A stretch of DNA of 64,000 bases from Agaribacillus aureus. Lineage in GTDB: Bacteria; Bacteroidota; Bacteroidia; Cytophagales; Cyclobacteriaceae. The DNA lies in contig JAUJEB010000001.1 in assembly GCA_030442055.1 (NCBI GenBank), forward strand, positions 558,001 through 622,000. Direction: 5' to 3'. The notes beneath the pieces are model-generated. The model was not told the origin of the DNA, made no database searches, and saw only the letters and a program-made list of their open reading frames with translations. Each line of letters starts with the position of its first letter. Position 1 is the first letter of the stretch. Both the position numbers and the translations under genes were made by a program. Below are positions 1 through 9,800 of this stretch, piece after piece.

Positions 1-1340
1 GCCAACCCGATTTCCGGCGTAGAGATATAGCCTTTTCGCATATATTCTCCAAGGTAGGGACGAGTCCCTCCTTCCTTCGTCGCGTTGTTGAGCAGTAATT
101 GATAAACCGCCTTGACATCGTAATCCCTGATACCTCTTAAATACGCTCCGGCGATAAAAGGGGCGGCGTGGTCACCGTGGAAGAAGGTAGGAATAAATCC
201 GGTATTACTTCCTACATGATGCAGTGACTTGATTACATCTGACACAACATGCGGGGAAATTATGCTAAGAAGCACCAGCTTGTTGCGATAGGTATCCCAT
301 AGGGAAGGGATGGTGTAATAATTAAAACCTTCATTTTTAACCATCCCTTTTACATCTGTAAACTCGCCGTTCACGTCGCTTCTTAATGCCGGCCACAGAA
401 AAGAACGATAGAGTGAGCTGTAAAATAATTCCTTTTGTCTGGCGGTACCACCCTTTACCTGAATTTTGGAAAGCAAATCTTCCCACGTCGTGTCCGCGGC
501 ATGCCTGATCTCCTCAAAAGAGTTATCGCCAATCTCGGTTTGTAGGTTTTTTTGGGCATTCCGAATACTTACAAAGGACAACCCGATTTTCAAATCGATG
601 GGTTTATTGTCTCCATTCCTGATGGTTATTATGGCATGTCCATTTTGCTCACCTTCTTTATTTACAGCCAGGTCTGTAATATTTTCATTGAAGTAAGCAT
701 AGAAATAAATAGTTTCCTTTCCAATATTTTGGAAGCCCTGAACGGCATTATCCTGCGTTTTTTCAATACTCCAATCATGCACGCGATTGTTGGATCGGGC
801 CAAATCAAACAAAACCTTCCTGCCTTCTCCTGAATGATACTGGTATTGATGAAAACCACTCCTCAAAGTAGAAGTCAGCTTCACCTCAATATTGTAATCC
901 TTTAACAGGACACTATAGAAACCTGGTGAGGCTGACTCTGTATCGTGAGAAAAACGAGAACGGTAATGCTGACCTTCGCCGGTAACCGGAAGAATCGGAA
1001 TATTACAAAGGTTCCAGTGCCCTTTATTAGTATGTGTGAAGGCATAGATTATTGTATCTTCATACTGATACCCGGCACCAGTATTGAATGCGGTGATAGG
1101 ACTAAGCTGCACCATGGCATTTGGCAATGAGGCTCCCGGATAGGTAAGGCCAGCCCAAACACGCCAATCTTTGGGAGGTGAATACCCAATGATACCCGGA
1201 TCAGTAAGCGGCGCGGTTCCTAAAAATGTATTCACATATGCGGTGCATTTATTTAATTTCAGCGCTTCTGTAGGTGCATGACAGGTGACCAGCCACATGG
1301 CCACCAATAAAAACATCAGTACACGTCTTGTTAGGTCCAT
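1..1340 (-). CDS. GH92 alpha-mannosidase, N-terminal part (cut by window edge)
   Basis: The minus strand is open from the ATG at 1338-1340 to the left edge, about 446 codons with no stop; the C-terminal half lies outside. The protein starts with a lipoprotein-type signal (hydrophobic stretch then LVTC). It then shows GH92 features: AYVNTFLGT near the start, YPGASLPNAMVQLSP, YAFTHTNKGHW, and later LWDTYRNKLVLLSIISP and FIPTFFHGDHAAPFIAGAY. GH92 enzymes are calcium-dependent exo-alpha-mannosidases. It lies 22 bp behind the GH125 gene and is the last visible gene of the mannan locus, so it probably trims alpha-1,2 or alpha-1,3 mannose side chains. The catalytic acid and base motifs would lie beyond the edge, so activity cannot be judged. 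A homologous complete gene is at 20005-22260. Confidence 0.9.
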   Translation of the reverse strand, partial: MDLTRRVLMFLLVAMWLVTCHAPTEALKLNKCTAYVNTFLGTAPLTDPGIIGYSPPKDWRVWAGLTYPGASLPNAMVQLSPITAFNTGAGYQYEDTIIYAFTHTNKGHWNLCNIPILPVTGEGQHYRSRFSHDTESASPGFYSVLLKDYNIEVKLTSTLRSGFHQYQYHSGEGRKVLFDLARSNNRVHDWSIEKTQDNAVQGFQNIGKETIYFYAYFNENITDLAVNKEGEQNGHAIITIRNGDNKPIDLKIGLSFVSIRNAQKNLQTEIGDNSFEEIRHAADTTWEDLLSKIQVKGGTARQKELFYSSLYRSFLWPALRSDVNGEFTDVKGMVKNEGFNYYTIPSLWDTYRNKLVLLSIISPHVVSDVIKSLHHVGSNTGFIPTFFHGDHAAPFIAGAYLRGIRDYDVKAVYQLLLNNATKEGGTRPYLGEYMRKGYISTPEIGL

Positions 1341-1362
1341 GAACGTAGGTTTATTATAATAA

Positions 1363-2778
1363 TTAGTCCAGCAGGTTGGGGGTTTCCTTATAGGTCTTCC
1401 ATAAAAATTCCCCGAAAAGCGTATTAGCCCAGGCAAACCATGGCCTGGTAAAATTGCGGGGATCGTCTTTATGAAAAGTTTCGTGCATAAACCCCGTGCC
1501 GGCATGAGTTGACGCGAGCGTTTTGATGCAGGATTTTATCTCTTTATGACTGGTGCTGGTCAGGCCCTGCATGGTGATGGCCATAGGCCATATCATATCT
1601 ATACCTACATGCGGTCCGCCAATGCCCGCTCCGGCTTTTCCTGCAAAATAGAATGGGTTGTCGGTTGACAAAACAAATTTTCTTGTGTTTTGATAAACGC
1701 CATCCTCAACATCTACCGCATTGAGGTAAGGCAGCGAAAGCAAACTTGGAACATTGGCATCATCCATTAGCAGGTGACTTCCAAAGCCATCAATCTCAAA
1801 GGCATAGATCTTTCCATATTTGGGGTGATTCACGGTGGCAAATTGGTCCAGCGCATCTTTAACTTCTTTGCCCAACGCCTTTAGATCCTTTGCTAGTGCC
1901 TTATCCCCGGTCAACGTCTCCACCATTTCGGCAGCCTGATTTAAACTCACCACGGCAAAGAAGTTGGAAGGTATAAGGAATGAAAAAACAGTAGCATCAT
2001 CACTTGGCCGGAACGCAGAGCAAATCAATCCAACAGGATTAACCGGATAACCATAACCCTGAAGCGCTCTGGTGTCGGTACCCACTGCTGTTTTTCGCTG
2101 AAACTTATAGGCCCCCTTCCCACCTTTCTGCTGTTGGTCTTTAAAGACGTTCAGGATCAACTGGACAGCATTTTTCCAGTCCGCATCGAATGGTTCCGTA
2201 TCTCTCGTGATCTTCCAATAATTGTATGCCAACCGAATCGGATAGCACAATGAATCTATCTCCCATTTCCGCTCATGTACCCCCGCTTTCATGTCTGTCA
2301 AATCCGAAGACCACTCCCCCTGTTTATTGGGATCCTGATAAAAGGCATTGGCATAGGCATCTTTGAGAATGTACCGGGTCTGCCTGTTGATTACCCCTGC
2401 TATCAGGTTTTTAAGATCAGCATCTTCATTGGCAAAAGCAATATAAGGCCATACTTGGGCGGAACTATCACGTAGCCACATGGCGTCAATGTCACCAGTG
2501 ATAACATAAGTATCGGGTTTACCATTTACCTGAGCATAAGTGACCGTGGTGTCTAATGTGTTTGGAAAGCAATTCTCAAAAAGCCAGGCTAATTCCTCGT
2601 TCTTAACGTTTTTCCTGAATTCCTTAATAGCACGCTCTATGGATTCACTTTTGAAATTTCTCTGTGATTCAGGAATTCGTATCACTGGAAAATCGCGCCC
2701 GGCAAATACTGAAATGGGATCCATAAAAGAGGCTGTTCCCAAGGCAGCGGTACTTTGTATAAATGTTCTTCTTTGCAT
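1363..2778 (-). CDS. GH125 exo-alpha-1,6-mannosidase
   Basis: Predicted 471-residue secreted enzyme that removes terminal alpha-1,6-linked mannose from mannan or N-glycan fragments. GH125 signatures seen: MWLRDSSAQVWPY, KWEIDSLCYPIRLAYNYW (Asp near residue 175, candidate general acid) and FMHETFHKDDP (Glu near 433, candidate base), then FTRPWFAWANTLFGE at the C-terminus. The N-terminus MQRRTFIQSTAALGTASF looks like a Tat-type signal, so I chose the ATG at 2776-2778. A second ATG at 2796 is possible. A longer in-frame extension to 2904 would overlap the upstream GH76 gene by about 100 bp and has no signal peptide, so I reject it. It lies between GH76 and GH92, consistent with a mannan-degrading operon. 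Confidence 0.92.
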   Translation of the reverse strand: MQRRTFIQSTAALGTASFMDPISVFAGRDFPVIRIPESQRNFKSESIERAIKEFRKNVKNEELAWLFENCFPNTLDTTVTYAQVNGKPDTYVITGDIDAMWLRDSSAQVWPYIAFANEDADLKNLIAGVINRQTRYILKDAYANAFYQDPNKQGEWSSDLTDMKAGVHERKWEIDSLCYPIRLAYNYWKITRDTEPFDADWKNAVQLILNVFKDQQQKGGKGAYKFQRKTAVGTDTRALQGYGYPVNPVGLICSAFRPSDDATVFSFLIPSNFFAVVSLNQAAEMVETLTGDKALAKDLKALGKEVKDALDQFATVNHPKYGKIYAFEIDGFGSHLLMDDANVPSLLSLPYLNAVDVEDGVYQNTRKFVLSTDNPFYFAGKAGAGIGGPHVGIDMIWPMAITMQGLTSTSHKEIKSCIKTLASTHAGTGFMHETFHKDDPRNFTRPWFAWANTLFGEFLWKTYKETPNLLD

Positions 2779-2798
2779 GTTAATTGTTTTTAGCATTA

Positions 2799-3947
2799 TC
2801 AGTCTTTTTCTAATCTGGCAGCAGCTTCTATAAGCATAATCCCACTGAGCTGTGTTGACAGGTCGAGTTGATCCCCCGGCAGGTTTCTCCAGTTGGGGCC
2901 ACACAACATCGACGGCCGGCTTATCCCTTTTTCATAAAATGTCTTAGCATTAAATTGAAAAAACGTTTGAAAACGCTTCCTATCATCCTCCTCCAGGTCT
3001 GGCAATTGGATCAATCTGGTGAAATACCTTACCAGTATTCCCTTGAAAAGACCGCCATCGCCCTGACCTTCGTCCCGGAGCAAACCTTCTGTGGTTAACT
3101 TAGGACTGGTCATCATAGATGTAGCGGTTTTTACGGCTTCGTTGAGGTAAAAACCGTCCTTTGTAACTTTGTAAAGTTCTGTGGCTGCGCCAATGTAGGT
3201 TCCGATATTGTAAGTAAAGATCCAGTCTTTGTTGATTACCACTTCACCATTCACAAGGTCAATATTATCCCAAACCAAGCCGGATATGGGGTCAATCAAT
3301 GTATTCTTTTGCCAGGAGAATATGTCTTTGGCCCATTGGAGATTCTCTTCGTCACCTTCGATGTCATACAGCCTCATAGCCAGAATAGCGGCTGGAGCGT
3401 TGGAAGTAGCGTTTTTACCATTCGGTGTATTAATCTTCCAGGTAATTCCTCCACCATATACGTTGCTCCAACTCTTTTTTATTTCTTCCCACAGCAGCTT
3501 GGCAACATCCAGGTAAAGCTGATCGCCGGTAGTCTCGTACGCTCTGGTGCAAGCTATTGCCAGCCACTCCATATCGTCGTTAAAGTCATTGGGGTATTTT
3601 TCGCCGTTTTTAGCTTTTATACCGGTTACCAAAGCCTTTACCCTGGAAATATAAACCTCATCACGAGTACGCAGATAACCATCCAGGAGTACATCTACCA
3701 TATGGGCATTCCACCAATAATGGAAAAACTGGTCGCCTCGATTATCTGCCTGGAACGTGCCGTTTGAAGTCAGGTAGGTCGTATAAACAGCCTCCTGCAT
3801 GGAATCAGCAGTGGCGGACCACGTATATTCAATATCAGTCTTGGTATCCGGATCTCGCAAAGCATTGAGATCGTCATCTCCACAGCTACCACAAAGAATT
3901 ACTGTGAGTGAAATAATTGTTAATCTAAAAATTGGTGGAATTTTCAT
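2799..3947 (-). CDS. GH76 endo-alpha-1,6-mannanase lipoprotein
   Basis: A 382-residue protein with a lipoprotein signal (LTVILCGSCGDD, Cys near 22) and a GH76 domain over most of its length. The catalytic Asp-Asp pair is visible in NDFNDDMEWLAIACTRAYE. Other family segments are WWNAHMVDVLLDGY, WTYN-type sequence WIFTYNIGTYIGAATELY and GGGITWK. GH76 enzymes cut the alpha-1,6-mannan backbone internally. As a lipoprotein next to SusC/SusD/SusE it probably acts at the cell surface and produces oligosaccharides for import by SusC. The gene ends just before GH125 and begins about 120 bp after the SusE-like gene, with an inverted repeat in that gap. Confidence 0.92.
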   Translation of the reverse strand: MKIPPIFRLTIISLTVILCGSCGDDDLNALRDPDTKTDIEYTWSATADSMQEAVYTTYLTSNGTFQADNRGDQFFHYWWNAHMVDVLLDGYLRTRDEVYISRVKALVTGIKAKNGEKYPNDFNDDMEWLAIACTRAYETTGDQLYLDVAKLLWEEIKKSWSNVYGGGITWKINTPNGKNATSNAPAAILAMRLYDIEGDEENLQWAKDIFSWQKNTLIDPISGLVWDNIDLVNGEVVINKDWIFTYNIGTYIGAATELYKVTKDGFYLNEAVKTATSMMTSPKLTTEGLLRDEGQGDGGLFKGILVRYFTRLIQLPDLEEDDRKRFQTFFQFNAKTFYEKGISRPSMLCGPNWRNLPGDQLDLSTQLSGIMLIEAAARLEKD

Positions 3948-3988
3948 TTATCCGGTCTTATGCTAATGATCAATTTCTTACGGTAAAT

Positions 3989-4042
3989 TCATTCCGGACA
4001 ACAGCTACGCCGATAGCGGGGCTTCTGCTAAATCCGAAATGA
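3989..4042 (-). other. Inverted repeat between SusE-like gene and GH76
   Basis: Arms 3989-3998 and 4033-4042 (TCATTTCGGA and TCCGGAATGA read on the minus strand) pair over 10 positions with one G-U, leaving a 34-base loop that is itself GC-rich. No T-run follows on the minus strand. It could be an RNA stability element between the binding-protein and enzyme parts of the operon. It may also be chance: one reading frame across it gives a coding-like peptide tail. Confidence 0.35.
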
Positions 4043-4067
4043 ATATGCCAACTATAAAAGGTGGTAA

Positions 4068-5189
4068 TTATTGAGGCTCCACAATATGCGTGTACTCCGG
4101 CACGGAAGTGTTGAAAACAATGGAAATGTCCGCATTATTGTTGTCAACCGGCGTGGCAAATTTGAAACAATTAGCCCAGAAGTCATCGGTGACAGGTACC
4201 ATATACCAGAACGAATCCGCCGTTGAATCATCGGGGCGTGAGTTATCACCATTTACACTTCCAAACCATTCATAAGAATCTGCACCATCCTGTTTTATGG
4301 CGAACCTAAACTTGTATCTTTCATCGCGCCCCCAGGACTCTTGTTTGAATTCGATCGGGGTATTTTCTATCTTCCAGGTACCATTGCCTATATACGGTAA
4401 ATCAAATAAAAACTGCCCTAACGGCGGAAACCAAAGCTCAATGGTTTCTATGGTAGCTATCTCAGAGGTACCGTTGCTGAAATCTACCCTGATCCGGTAT
4501 ACTTGTTCCGGGCCGGTTACTTCGGTAGTACCATCGGCTTTTAACTTGTCTCCATCGAGGTAGTAAGTATCAGGCGTTCCTGAATTACGTTCGGCGAAAT
4601 AGTAATTGCCCGGCTTAAGAGAGGTGTAAATCTCAAAAATGCTACTGCCAATTTTTTTCATCAACATACCATTGGCAAGCTCATCGCCCACCTCCGTACC
4701 GGTACCCAGCATGTAAAGTTCATCAGGTGGCGGAAAACCAGCCGGGCGCTCCACCTCAATAAGGCTGGAAGCCATAGAGGGTTGCGTATTAATTCCTTTG
4801 GAACTTAATACCGTCCATTTCAACTTCCCGATAGCTTCCGGCTGTATTCCGGCAAGTACGGCGATCTTATTCAGGTCGGAAAAAGAAAGTGTAAGTGTTC
4901 GTTGAAGGCCTTGCCCATCTGAGGGTAGCTTGAAAATAGGTGCTGAAAAATCACCGTTTTCCACATCAAATGCTACCTCATAAAGCACCACACCGTTGTC
5001 GGCGGCTTTGGCAGCCGCCCACTCAAACACGGCAGCGCTTTGTGCACCAAGATTGAAAAACGCGTTGTTTTCGGGCGCGTAAAGGTCTGTAACTGGCGTT
5101 ACCTCTGTGTGACTCAGTTCATTTTCCTCACATCCGGCTATCGCAGCAACTGTCATTAATCCAATAATAAGATTATATATCTTTTTCAT
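4068..5189 (-). CDS. SusE-like surface glycan-binding lipoprotein
   Basis: A 373-residue lipoprotein (MKKIYNLIIGLMTVAAIAGC, then acidic residues typical of surface-exported Bacteroidota lipoproteins). An N-terminal SusE-type Ig-like domain (PVTDLYAPENNAFFNL, FEWAAAKAADNGVVLYEVAF) spans about residues 30-160. Later repeated beta domains include LYMLGTGTEVGDELANG and NGTWKIENTPIEFK with a conserved aromatic KFRF stretch. The role, by family and position after SusC and SusD, is to bind glycan at the cell surface; ligand specificity cannot be read. I chose the ATG at 5187-5189; a TTG three codons upstream is less likely. Confidence 0.82.
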   Translation of the reverse strand: MKKIYNLIIGLMTVAAIAGCEENELSHTEVTPVTDLYAPENNAFFNLGAQSAAVFEWAAAKAADNGVVLYEVAFDVENGDFSAPIFKLPSDGQGLQRTLTLSFSDLNKIAVLAGIQPEAIGKLKWTVLSSKGINTQPSMASSLIEVERPAGFPPPDELYMLGTGTEVGDELANGMLMKKIGSSIFEIYTSLKPGNYYFAERNSGTPDTYYLDGDKLKADGTTEVTGPEQVYRIRVDFSNGTSEIATIETIELWFPPLGQFLFDLPYIGNGTWKIENTPIEFKQESWGRDERYKFRFAIKQDGADSYEWFGSVNGDNSRPDDSTADSFWYMVPVTDDFWANCFKFATPVDNNNADISIVFNTSVPEYTHIVEPQ

Positions 5190-5229
5190 TTTAATCAATA
5201 TTTTAAAGGTTTTAAGAAGAAGGGCAGCA

Positions 5230-6858
5230 TTAATCCCATCCCGGATTTTGTCCTAAATTAGGGTTAAGATTACGCTCATCACGGGGTACTGGCCACAGAT
5301 AGTGTTTTGATTTGTCAAACGTTCTTTCATTAACTCTTAAATATCCGTTATCTATCTCTGCCGGTCCGAATTGGGCACCATGAGCCCAACCGTTCAATAC
5401 ATGCTCGGCAGTTCTCCACCTCCTGATATCAAAAATTCTGAGACCCTCCATCGCCAACTCGACCCTTCTTTCATTACGTATTATCGCCCTAATTTCATCC
5501 TGGGAGCGTGCGGGGTTGTAGTTCAATGCCGCGGCATCGGCAAACCCTGCGCGGGCACGCAACTCCCGGATCGTCAAATCCCATTCCCCTGCACTTAGCT
5601 TGCTGATTTCATTTCGAGCTTCGGCATACATAAGTAATACATCTGCATACCTGATTAGCATCAGGTTAAGTCCTGAGGCAAACCCCTCCTGGTGCGTGGG
5701 ATCAAAATATTTACGCCAGTAATATCCGGTAGTCGTAGATGAAGATCCCGAGACGAATTCATCCAGCGCATCTCCGTTGGGATCCGAACCGGGTTCAATG
5801 TATATGGTATGAGAACCTCCATTGGCCCCATTCCACTCAAACCCATGATAAACTACAGTGTGTGTAAGCCTTGGGTCTCTGTTTGCGTAGGGATCGTTCT
5901 CATCAAACCCAGCCCCTGCATCATTAATGCTGCTACCATTGAGCATCAAATAACTATCCACCAATTCCTGGGTAGGTGCCATGGCATTCAACCTTGCCCC
6001 GGTAGACAACGGCGCAAAGTCAAAGTATTGACTCCACGTCCTAAACTGTGGTACAAATTGCAAACTAAGGATGTCTTCTGAATTATATTCATTAGCAGGC
6101 AGAAACAGTCCGCTATAAGAAGGGTGGAGACTGTAGCTTCCAAATTCGGTGTTATTCATAAGTCGCTCACACTCCGTAATCACACCCTCCCAATCACTTT
6201 CATAAAGCAATACACGTGCTTTCAGCGCTATAGCGGCACCTTTTGTTATTTTACCACGTTCTGCCTCTGAATACTCCATGTTGCTTGGTAGTATGCCAGC
6301 CACACTTTCAAGTTCATCCAGTATAAACGCAAGTACCTGCGCCCGTGGTGTTCGGGTAATGGTCCTGGTTTCTTCTATTTTAATATCTTTATCCAAGAGA
6401 GGTACATCGCCAAACCAGGTCATTAGCTGAAAGTGTTGGAAGGCTCTGAGGAACCTGGCTTCGGCCTTCATCCGCTCACGCCTCGTTTCATCCATTTCAG
6501 CAATCCGGTCAATGTTATCCAATAGAATGTTGCACGTCTTAATACCTTGGTAGTGAAAGTTCCACTCACCTTGTATCCTGCCAAGCGAAGGGTCATAAGT
6601 GCCACTGGCCAAAGATGCAGCCCCCTCTGCGTCGCCTCTACCATTATAAGCATTATCAGACAGCGCTTCGTTATAAAAGAAGTAACCGGGGCTAAACATC
6701 TGAGCATAAGCTGTATTAAGTACACTTTGGGCTTTAGCTTCGGAAGTCCAATATGTTAAATCCGTAAAAGAATTTTCAGGGGCAAGATCCAACTCCTTGC
6801 AACCCATAAAAAAGATGGTCAACAAGATCGCTAATCCGCTGTTGTATAAACTTTTCAT
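5230..6858 (-). CDS. SusD/RagB family glycan-binding outer-membrane lipoprotein
   Basis: A 542-residue SusD-type protein: signal ending in FMGCKELDLAPENSF, typical early segment YWTSEAKAQSVLNTAYA, helical TPR-like core with RFLRAFQHFQLMTWFGDVPL near residue 130, and the conserved C-terminal stretch with LIRYADVLLMYAEARNE, RRVELAMEGLRIFDIRRWR and KHYLWPVPRDERNLNPNL. SusD proteins form the lid on the SusC transporter and help capture oligosaccharides. It lies 11 bp downstream of susC, as expected for a co-transcribed pair. The adjacent mannan enzymes suggest an alpha-mannan substrate; that is inference from context. Confidence 0.95.
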   Translation of the reverse strand: MKSLYNSGLAILLTIFFMGCKELDLAPENSFTDLTYWTSEAKAQSVLNTAYAQMFSPGYFFYNEALSDNAYNGRGDAEGAASLASGTYDPSLGRIQGEWNFHYQGIKTCNILLDNIDRIAEMDETRRERMKAEARFLRAFQHFQLMTWFGDVPLLDKDIKIEETRTITRTPRAQVLAFILDELESVAGILPSNMEYSEAERGKITKGAAIALKARVLLYESDWEGVITECERLMNNTEFGSYSLHPSYSGLFLPANEYNSEDILSLQFVPQFRTWSQYFDFAPLSTGARLNAMAPTQELVDSYLMLNGSSINDAGAGFDENDPYANRDPRLTHTVVYHGFEWNGANGGSHTIYIEPGSDPNGDALDEFVSGSSSTTTGYYWRKYFDPTHQEGFASGLNLMLIRYADVLLMYAEARNEISKLSAGEWDLTIRELRARAGFADAAALNYNPARSQDEIRAIIRNERRVELAMEGLRIFDIRRWRTAEHVLNGWAHGAQFGPAEIDNGYLRVNERTFDKSKHYLWPVPRDERNLNPNLGQNPGWD

Positions 6859-6869
6859 AATTTCTCTGA

Positions 6870-9800
6870 TTAAAACGTTACATCTAAACCAAACCCGGCA
6901 AATATAATAGTAGGGTATGCCCTGCCACTATTAGCTCCTCCACTTGACAGATTACTATCAAATTCCGAAACTTCAGGGTCAACAAACTTGATTTTTGAAA
7001 GCGTAAACAAGTTTTGACCGGACACATAAGCACGTATCTTTTGAGCGCCCACTTTTTGTGTGATGGTAGTTGGTATCGTATATCCCAGTTGTATGTTTTT
7101 AACCCTCAGGTAGGCCGCGTCGAACAGGTACATATCGGAACCTCTTCTGAAGTTATTGGTATTAGATTGGCTACCATTATCTGCCAAACGCGGATATTCA
7201 GCATCAGGGTTTTGGGGTGTCCAGTAGTCTAACTGATGGTTGTACATGGTCATACCATAGTTAAAGTGGAATGGCTCCACCAACTCGCCTCGTAACATCA
7301 TGGTGCGTTTACCGACACCTTGCAAAAAGATGTTAAGATCAAACCCTTTAAATTTCAGGTTGTAAGTAAATCCAAAAGTAAGCCTTGGGAACGGATTACC
7401 AAACACTACATTGTCATCATCGTTGATGACCCCATCTTTATTAATATCAACATATTTGTTATCTCCAGGCTGTAAATTGGTTAACCCTTCGGGCTTGGCG
7501 CTGTTTTCCACATCATCAACATTCCGGAAATAACCATCTCTTTTAAGACCTACGTAGGAATTGTAAGGATAGCCCTCCCTAAGCAAAATCTGAAGTTCCT
7601 CCCGTCCTGTTAGCCGTTCTTCATCCTGAAAATCCAACACTTCGTTCCTCGAATCGCCTAAATTGAATGAGATCTGATGTGTAAAGTGTTTACCTTCATG
7701 ACGATACGCCGCTGATACCTCCCAGCCCTGGTTACCTACTTTGCCGGCATTAAAATCCGGAAGACTTGTTCCGAATACGCCGGGAACTGCCGGTGGTACT
7801 AGAATGTCAGAGGTAACCTTGTTAAAGTAATCTAATGAGAGTGTAAGATCGGCGTTGAAAAAATCCATATCTACCCCAACATTAAACGTAGCAGCCCGCT
7901 CCCACCGAATGTCGGGATTAGCAAAGTTGTACCCTGTACCACCTACGGCGGCATTATTAAATCCATAGACATTTGGGAATGTAAAGTACGAGGTCTGATA
8001 TTGATAGTTACCCACATTCTGGTTTCCTAAAACACCATATGATGCCCTTACTTTTAAGCTACCGAAACGTTCTCTATAACTGCTCATAAATGACTCCTCT
8101 GTCAAGCGATATCCAACCGACGCTGATGGGAAGAATCCCCAACGATTTCCCTCTCTAAATTTGGAAGACCCATCATAGCGGAAGTTGAATTCCGCAAAGT
8201 ACTTATCTTCGTATGAATAATTAAGGCGCCCAAATACAGAATTCAGGCTATTCTCAGAGGAGCTTTGATTGGAAGTGTAAGAATTAGGGCTCACCACGGT
8301 TTCGGTAACCGGTGTGCCTAATTCCGGATCGGTAAGTGTCTTGAAAATTCCAGTACCTCGATCGGTATGGTTTTCATTAGCCACTCCCACCAGTACCTTC
8401 ATATAATGCTTTTCCGATAGTGTTTTAGTATACTCGGCCATTAATTGCGTATTCAGGTCAATGCTTTTGCGACTTTCATCGTAGGTTCTTCTTTCATCTC
8501 CATAAGTACCTTTAGGAAAAAAATCTACCTGAAGGGTTCGTCCAAACTGATGATTTGAATACAGATTTCCTCCGAAAACACCTTTCAGCTTGAAGTCATC
8601 AGTAATGTTAAACTCCGCAATAAGGTTTCCAAATACATTGTCATCATCGTATTTACGGAAGCCGCCCTCCTCCAAAATACCCAAAGAGTTGAATTGCTGC
8701 AGCACATCATTGGTAAGAAACCGACCCAGGGAATCTTTCTGACTATATATCAGCGGCACCCTGCTTGCGTCGACCATGAGTGTGGATGTATTAAAGGAGT
8801 GATCTTTAATTTCACGCCTTACGTAGGAAAGCATTGTGGTAAGTTTGAACCTACCAAATTCATTGGTCAGATTTATTCGATAGTTATACCGCTTCAACCC
8901 TTTATCAGGCCCAACAAAATTACTTTTCTGATCTAGATAGCCAAGGGAAATAAAATAGGTCGAATGATCATTGCCTCCGGAAAGGTTTAGATTATGGTTT
9001 TGCTGCCATGCAGGCTGTGTAATTTCCTCGGCAAACCACTCTTCATCTCCATTTTCCTGAAATTGCCTGATCTCCTCCGGCGTATAAACGGCTGAACTTT
9101 TACCTGCATTATACGCGGATTCATTTCTCAGTATCGCGTTCTCATACCCACTAACAGGCTGCATGAAAAAATGCGGCACATTCATACCAGCCAGGCCATT
9201 GTAAGTCAGAGACATCGCTTTATTCTTTTTACCTTTCCTGGTGGTAATCAGGATAACACCGTTATTGGCGCGTGATCCGTAGATAGCCGCACTACCTGCA
9301 TCTTTTAATACTGAGATATTCTCGATATCTGAAGGATTTAGCAAATTGATATCGGCACCTACAATGCCATCAATTACCACCAATGGACTGTTATTCCCTA
9401 GGGTACTGATGCCGCGAATATTCAGGTTGATCCCTGCGCCGGGTTCCGAGTTCGTCTGTTGTACAATCAAATTGGGGGATACTCCCTGCAGTGCCTGTGT
9501 CACGTTGACAATAGGCCTCCCCTCCAATGTTTCGGATCCGACCTGATCCACTGCGCCCACTACCTCTGATTTACGTTGACTGCCATATCCCAGGACAACA
9601 ATTTCTTCCAGGCTCATTAAGTCAGCGATCATTTGTACATTAATTTGCAGTTGATCACCAACTAATATCTCCTGAGGTATATATCCCACAAATGACACAA
9701 GTATTGTCGCTCCCTTGGTCACGGTCAGGTTAAAATTTCCTTCCACATCGGATATTGTTCCATTGGAGGTCCCTTTTTCTATAATACTTGCACCTACCAG

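Noticed and set aside
552-1130. Several plus- and minus-strand ORFs of 60-95 codons near the left edge
   Set aside because: They are shadow frames of the GH92 gene, which is open on the minus strand from 1340 to the window edge and carries family motifs.
2779-2904. Longer N-terminus of the GH125 gene
   Set aside because: It overlaps the GH76 C-terminus by about 100 bp and would bury the Tat-like signal peptide.
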